NCBI GenBank assembly: GCA_964244585.1
Contig: CAXTJM010000018.1
Location: 5,086 to 69,085, forward strand
Direction: 5' to 3'
DNA length: 64,000 bases
DNA from: LMUY01 sp964244585
Lineage (GTDB): Bacteria; Pseudomonadota; Alphaproteobacteria; Acetobacterales; Acetobacteraceae
Within the stretch, counting starts at the first letter, position 1. Every line of letters begins with the position of its first letter. Of the stretch, positions 60,888 to 64,000 are shown one piece after another. The notes beneath the pieces are model-generated. The model was not told the origin of the DNA. It made no database searches and worked only from the letters and a program-made list of their open reading frames with translations. The position numbers and the translations under genes are program-made.

Positions 60888-61162
60888 CCCCGCTTCGCCT
60901 TCTTGTCGGCCGAGTGGCTGCTGAACGTGCGGGTGGGAGAGAATTCCCCGAACTTATGCCCGACCATGTTCTCGTTCACCTGAACGGGCAGGAATTTATG
61001 CCCGTTGTATACGCCGAACACGAGACCGACGAATTGCGGCAGGATCGTCGAACGGCGAGACCAGATCTTGATGATCTCGTTCCGGCCGGACGCACGCGAC
61101 GCCTCGGCCTTGCCCAGGAGGTACCCGTCGACGAACGGGCCTTTCCAGACGGAGCGTGCCAT
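60884..61162 (-). CDS. rpsS: 30S ribosomal protein S19
   Basis: 92 residues: MARSVWKGPFVDGYLL and GHKFGEFSPTRTFSSH are the family hallmarks. One base after rplB. Confidence 0.97.
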   Translation of the reverse strand: MARSVWKGPFVDGYLLGKAEASRASGRNEIIKIWSRRSTILPQFVGLVFGVYNGHKFLPVQVNENMVGHKFGEFSPTRTFSSHSADKKAKRG

Positions 61163-61163
61163 A

Positions 61164-61997
61164 TCAGTGCTTCCCCTTCGGACGGCGTCGGATGATCAAC
61201 TTGTCCGTCCGCTTGTTCTCGCGTGTCTTGTAGCCCTTGGTCGGCTTGCCCCACGGCGTGACCGGATGCCGGCCGCCAGAGGTGCGGCCCTCGCCGCCGC
61301 CATGCGGGTGGTCGACTGGGTTCATCACCACACCACGATTATGCGGGCGCCGGCCCAGCCAGCGGTTGCGCCCCGCCTTGCCCAGGGACTGGTTCTGGTT
61401 GTCTGGGTTCGACACCGCGCCAACCGTAGCCATGCATTCCGCGCGCACGATGCGAAGCTCGCCCGAAGTCAACTTGACTTGCGCATACCCCGCGTCCTTG
61501 CCGACAAGCTGAGCGAAAGTCCCAGCCGCGCGTGCCATCTTGCCGCCGGCACCCTGCTTCATCTCGATATTGTGGATGATCGTGCCCACCGGGATCGCAC
61601 CCATCGGCATCGCATTGCCGGGCTTGATGTCCACCTTCGGGCCGGCGATCACGCTATCGCCCAGCTTCAAGCGTTGCGGTGCCAGGATATAGGCCAACTC
61701 GTTATCGGCATACCGCACCAGCGCGATGAAGGCCGAGCGGTTGGGATCATACTCAAGCCGCTCCACGGTGCCGACCACGCCGAACTTGCGCCGCTTGAAG
61801 TCGACGTGGCGGTAGGACTGCTTATGGCCGCCGCCGCGGAAGAAGCTGGTGGTCCGGCCATGATTGTTGCGGCCACCCGTCTTGCTCTTCCCCTCGGTCA
61901 GCCTCTTGACCGGCTTGCCTTTCCAAAGCTCACTGCGGTCGATCAGAACGGTGCCGCGGAGGCTTGCCGTGACCGGATTGTAGTTCTTCAATGCCAT
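61164..61997 (-). CDS. rplB: 50S ribosomal protein L2
   Basis: 277 residues: GRNNHGRTTSFFRGGGHKQSYR (as NNHGRTTSFFRGGGHK), and MNPVDHPHGGGEGRTSGGRHP with the conserved His of the peptidyl-transferase region, given as PVDHPHGGGEGRTSGG. Confidence 0.98.
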   Translation of the reverse strand: MALKNYNPVTASLRGTVLIDRSELWKGKPVKRLTEGKSKTGGRNNHGRTTSFFRGGGHKQSYRHVDFKRRKFGVVGTVERLEYDPNRSAFIALVRYADNELAYILAPQRLKLGDSVIAGPKVDIKPGNAMPMGAIPVGTIIHNIEMKQGAGGKMARAAGTFAQLVGKDAGYAQVKLTSGELRIVRAECMATVGAVSNPDNQNQSLGKAGRNRWLGRRPHNRGVVMNPVDHPHGGGEGRTSGGRHPVTPWGKPTKGYKTRENKRTDKLIIRRRPKGKH

Positions 61998-62008
61998 TGT
62001 CTATCGCC

Positions 62009-62350
62009 TCACGCGACCCGCGCGGAGAAGTCGATCGACTGCCCCGGCATCAATTGCACGATCGCCTTCTTCATGTCGGACCGCACGCCCGGCCGGCCAC
62101 GGAACCGCTTGGCCTTGCCCTTCTGCACCAGCGTATTCACACCCAGCACCTGAACATTGAACAACGCCTCGATGGCGGCCTTGATCTCGGGCTTGGTGGC
62201 TTCGAGCGCCACGCGGAAGACGACCTGGTTCTTGTCACCCAGCATCGTCGCCTTCTCGGTGATCACCGGGGCGCGAATGATGTTGAACATCGTCTCTTTC
62301 GACATGGTGGCGGCCTTCTTGCGCGCGACCATCACCTGGGCGGCGCTCAT
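62009..62350 (-). CDS. rplW: 50S ribosomal protein L23
   Basis: 113 residues. IIRAPVITEKATML is the typical start of the core, after an N-terminal extension that could be shortened by starting at the ATG at 62305 (MSKETMFN). ATGA overlap with rplD favours 62350. Confidence 0.94.
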   Translation of the reverse strand: MSAAQVMVARKKAATMSKETMFNIIRAPVITEKATMLGDKNQVVFRVALEATKPEIKAAIEALFNVQVLGVNTLVQKGKAKRFRGRPGVRSDMKKAIVQLMPGQSIDFSARVA

Positions 62351-62997
62351 GCCACGGACTCCCGATCGGGCGCCTTGACGGCGGTGAGCCGCGTCGTCAA
62401 CGCCGCAATCCCAGCCGTGGTGATCGCCAGCATGTCATGGCCCAGTATGTCATAGACATTGGCGCCCGCGGTCGGCAACACGTCCACCCGGTGCAGGTTC
62501 GCCGCGGCGCGATGGAACACCTGGTCCACCGCCGCGTCCACCACCAGGACGGACGTCCAACCAAGCACACCCAGCTTCGCCTTCAGCGACTTGGTCTTGC
62601 CGTCGCCACCGATCGCCGCATCCAGCACGACCAGCTTGCCCTCGGCCTGCTTTTGCGACAGCGCGCTGATCAAGCCAAGCCGGCGGACCTTCTTTGGCAG
62701 GTCATAGCCGTGATCGCGCACCACCGGCCCATGCACCCTGCCGCCGGTGCGGAACTGCGGCGCACGAAGGCTACCCTGGCGGGCGTTGCCCGTGCCCTTC
62801 TGCTTGTAGGGCTTCTTCGTGGTGCCGGACACCTCGCCCATTCCCTTGGTGCTGTGCGTCCCGGCTCGGCGCTTGGCAAGCTGCCAATGCACCACCCGCG
62901 CCATGATATCGGCCCGCGGCGTCTGCGCGAAAATCGCGTCCGGCAACTCGTGCTGGCCGGCGACGCCGCCATCGAGGGTCTTCACGTCAACCTGCAT
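62347..62997 (-). CDS. rplD: 50S ribosomal protein L4
   Basis: 216 residues from the ATG at 62997 (MQVDVKTLDGG). The loop KPYKQKGTGNARQGSLRAPQFRTGGRVHGP (given as KQKGTGNARQGS and FRTGGRVHGP) reaches the exit tunnel. Overlaps the rplC stop by 11 bases. In E. coli L4 represses the S10 operon. Confidence 0.96.
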   Translation of the reverse strand: MQVDVKTLDGGVAGQHELPDAIFAQTPRADIMARVVHWQLAKRRAGTHSTKGMGEVSGTTKKPYKQKGTGNARQGSLRAPQFRTGGRVHGPVVRDHGYDLPKKVRRLGLISALSQKQAEGKLVVLDAAIGGDGKTKSLKAKLGVLGWTSVLVVDAAVDQVFHRAAANLHRVDVLPTAGANVYDILGHDMLAITTAGIAALTTRLTAVKAPDRESVA

Positions 62998-63709
62998 CGG
63001 TCGCCTCCACGGCTGCTGGCTCGGGAGCCGCCATTGCCTGCACCAGGCCGGCCGGGAACGGAGCATCGGCGTGGCGCGCCTTCTTAATGGCATCGCGCAC
63101 CGTCACGAACTCACCCTTGCTGCCGGGTACGGCGCCACGCACCAGCAGAAGACCCTTGTCGGCGTCCACCGCGGCCACTTGGAGATTGAGCGTGGTCACG
63201 CGCTCGACACCAAGATGGCCGGCCATCTTCTTGTTCTTGAAGGTCTTGCCCGGATCCTGCCGGTTGCCTGTCGAACCATGCGATCGATGGCTGACGGACA
63301 CGCCGTGGCTTGCCTCCAGCCCGCGGAAGTTCCAACGCTTCATGCCGCCGGCAAAGCCCTTGCCCTTGGTGACGCCGCAGACATCGATCATCTGCCCCGC
63401 CACGAAATGCGCCGCGGACAACGTGTCACCGCTTTGCAGCACGGCGTCGGCGTCGACCCGGAACTCCCGCACGCGCTGCTTCGGTTCCACCTTGAGCCGG
63501 GCATAATGGCCCTTGTTGGGATCGGTGACGTTCTTCACCTTGGCGCGGCCCCAGCCGAGTTGCACAGCGGTGTAGCCGTCCCGCTCTTTCGTGCGCACGT
63601 CCACCACCTGCACTTGGTCCAGGTGGAGGACCGTCACCGGCACGTGGGTGCCATCGTCCTTGAACAGCCGGGTCATCCCGAGCTTCTTCGCGATCAGGCC
63701 GGTCCGCAT
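62987..63709 (-). CDS. rplC: 50S ribosomal protein L3
   Basis: 240 residues: MRTGLIAKKLGMTRLF, and GVSVSHRSHGSTGNRQDPGK with the Gln that is methylated by PrmB in E. coli (in NRQDPG). It has an Ala/Glu-rich tail of about 25 residues beyond the normal end. Confidence 0.97.
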   Translation of the reverse strand: MRTGLIAKKLGMTRLFKDDGTHVPVTVLHLDQVQVVDVRTKERDGYTAVQLGWGRAKVKNVTDPNKGHYARLKVEPKQRVREFRVDADAVLQSGDTLSAAHFVAGQMIDVCGVTKGKGFAGGMKRWNFRGLEASHGVSVSHRSHGSTGNRQDPGKTFKNKKMAGHLGVERVTTLNLQVAAVDADKGLLLVRGAVPGSKGEFVTVRDAIKKARHADAPFPAGLVQAMAAPEPAAVEATDAG

Positions 63710-63721
63710 TGTCCCGATCCC

Positions 63722-64000
63722 CTAAAGCTTGATCTCGACGTCCACGCCACTGGCGAGGTCGAGTTTCATCAGTGCGTCCACGGTCTGTGGCGTCGGCTCT
63801 ACGATGTCGAGCAGACGACGATGCGTCCGGATCTCGAACTGTTCGCGGCTTTTCTTGTCCACGTGAGGCGACCGGTTCACCGTAAACCGTTCGATATGCG
63901 TCGGCAGCGGGATCGGGCCGCGAACGCGGGCACCCGTGCGCTTCGCCGTGTTCACGATCTCCCGCGTGCTGTTATCCAGCACGCGGTGATCGTACGCCTT
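63722..64000 (-). CDS. rpsJ: 30S ribosomal protein S10, 5' end outside window
   Basis: 93 codons including the stop are visible: KAYDHRVLDNSTREIV, the loop RTGARVRGPIPLPTHIERFT, and DLASGVDVEIKL at the end. About ten residues of the N-terminus lie beyond the edge; the ATG inside the window at 63982 gives a shorter form and is not the real start. First gene of the S10 block, also the NusB partner NusE. Confidence 0.97.
   Translation of the reverse strand, partial: KAYDHRVLDNSTREIVNTAKRTGARVRGPIPLPTHIERFTVNRSPHVDKKSREQFEIRTHRRLLDIVEPTPQTVDALMKLDLASGVDVEIKL

Noticed and set aside
1..64000. CRISPR arrays, insertion sequences, integrases or attachment sites
   Set aside because: No regularly spaced repeats, transposase or integrase motifs, or duplicated tRNA ends were seen on reading both strands.

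Overview
The window is GC-rich DNA from an alphaproteobacterium, most likely a soil-type member of the Acetobacteraceae. This is inferred from the order of the S10/spc/alpha ribosomal genes (secY-adk-rpsM-rpsK-rpoA-rplQ), the protein styles and the tRNAs. No insertion sequence, prophage, integrase, CRISPR array or plasmid gene is visible, so it reads as ordinary chromosome with a dense metabolic middle and a core-gene right end. No gene-free stretch exceeds 300 bases.

Layout. 1-1579: start of a peptide deformylase gene, rpsU with a good promoter, a small DMT-type transporter and a DUF3859 protein. 1034-7370 (minus) is probably one operon: epmB, efp, suhB, an OmpA-like protein, a MotA/TolQ-like channel protein, a MotB/OmpA-like coiled-coil protein and the DUF3859 protein. 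epmA (7399-8400) diverges from it, so the whole EF-P beta-lysylation set (EF-P, EpmA, EpmB) lies together. 8515-10460: tRNA-Pro and an amino-acid ABC binding protein plus permease without an ATPase.

10500-22209 is a catabolic region: a MobA-like aromatic hydroxylase, tRNA-Thr, a LeuC/LeuD-type hydro-lyase pair, a four-gene nitrate/sulfonate-type ABC importer, and a tightly coupled set made of an MFS carrier, an amidohydrolase, a small Rieske protein and a PEP mutase/isocitrate lyase-family enzyme. 22491-26971 is a cell-surface module: a DUF4214 protein, a galactofuranosyltransferase-like enzyme and UDP-galactopyranose mutase. 27135-29584 holds small or poorly known genes and tRNA-Ala.

29642-37488 is an aerobic benzoyl-CoA (box) cluster: benzoate-CoA ligase, an alpha/beta hydrolase, boxC, boxB and boxA on one strand, with the divergent regulator boxR and a TGCA-N6-TGCA operator that overlaps a perfect TATAAT box. 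It is followed by zwf, a GMC oxidoreductase and a LysR regulator, then clpS, an SPFH protein with an unknown partner, and a carbohydrate/hydroxy-acid group (cyclase, two class II aldolases, a D-2-hydroxyacid dehydrogenase and a uronate dehydrogenase). rarA and a small secreted protein lead into the ribosomal block.

49951-64000 (minus) is the S10-spc-alpha supercluster from rpsJ (cut by the window edge) to rplQ, with short gaps or overlaps almost throughout. A second strong promoter in front of rpsM overlaps the adk stop codon. No obviously new defence or mobile system is visible. The best leads are the TolQ/MotB-like pair in the EF-P operon, the LeuCD-like plus lyase catabolic region, the SPFH two-gene unit, the galactofuranose module and several perfect or near-perfect inverted repeats in regulatory gaps.
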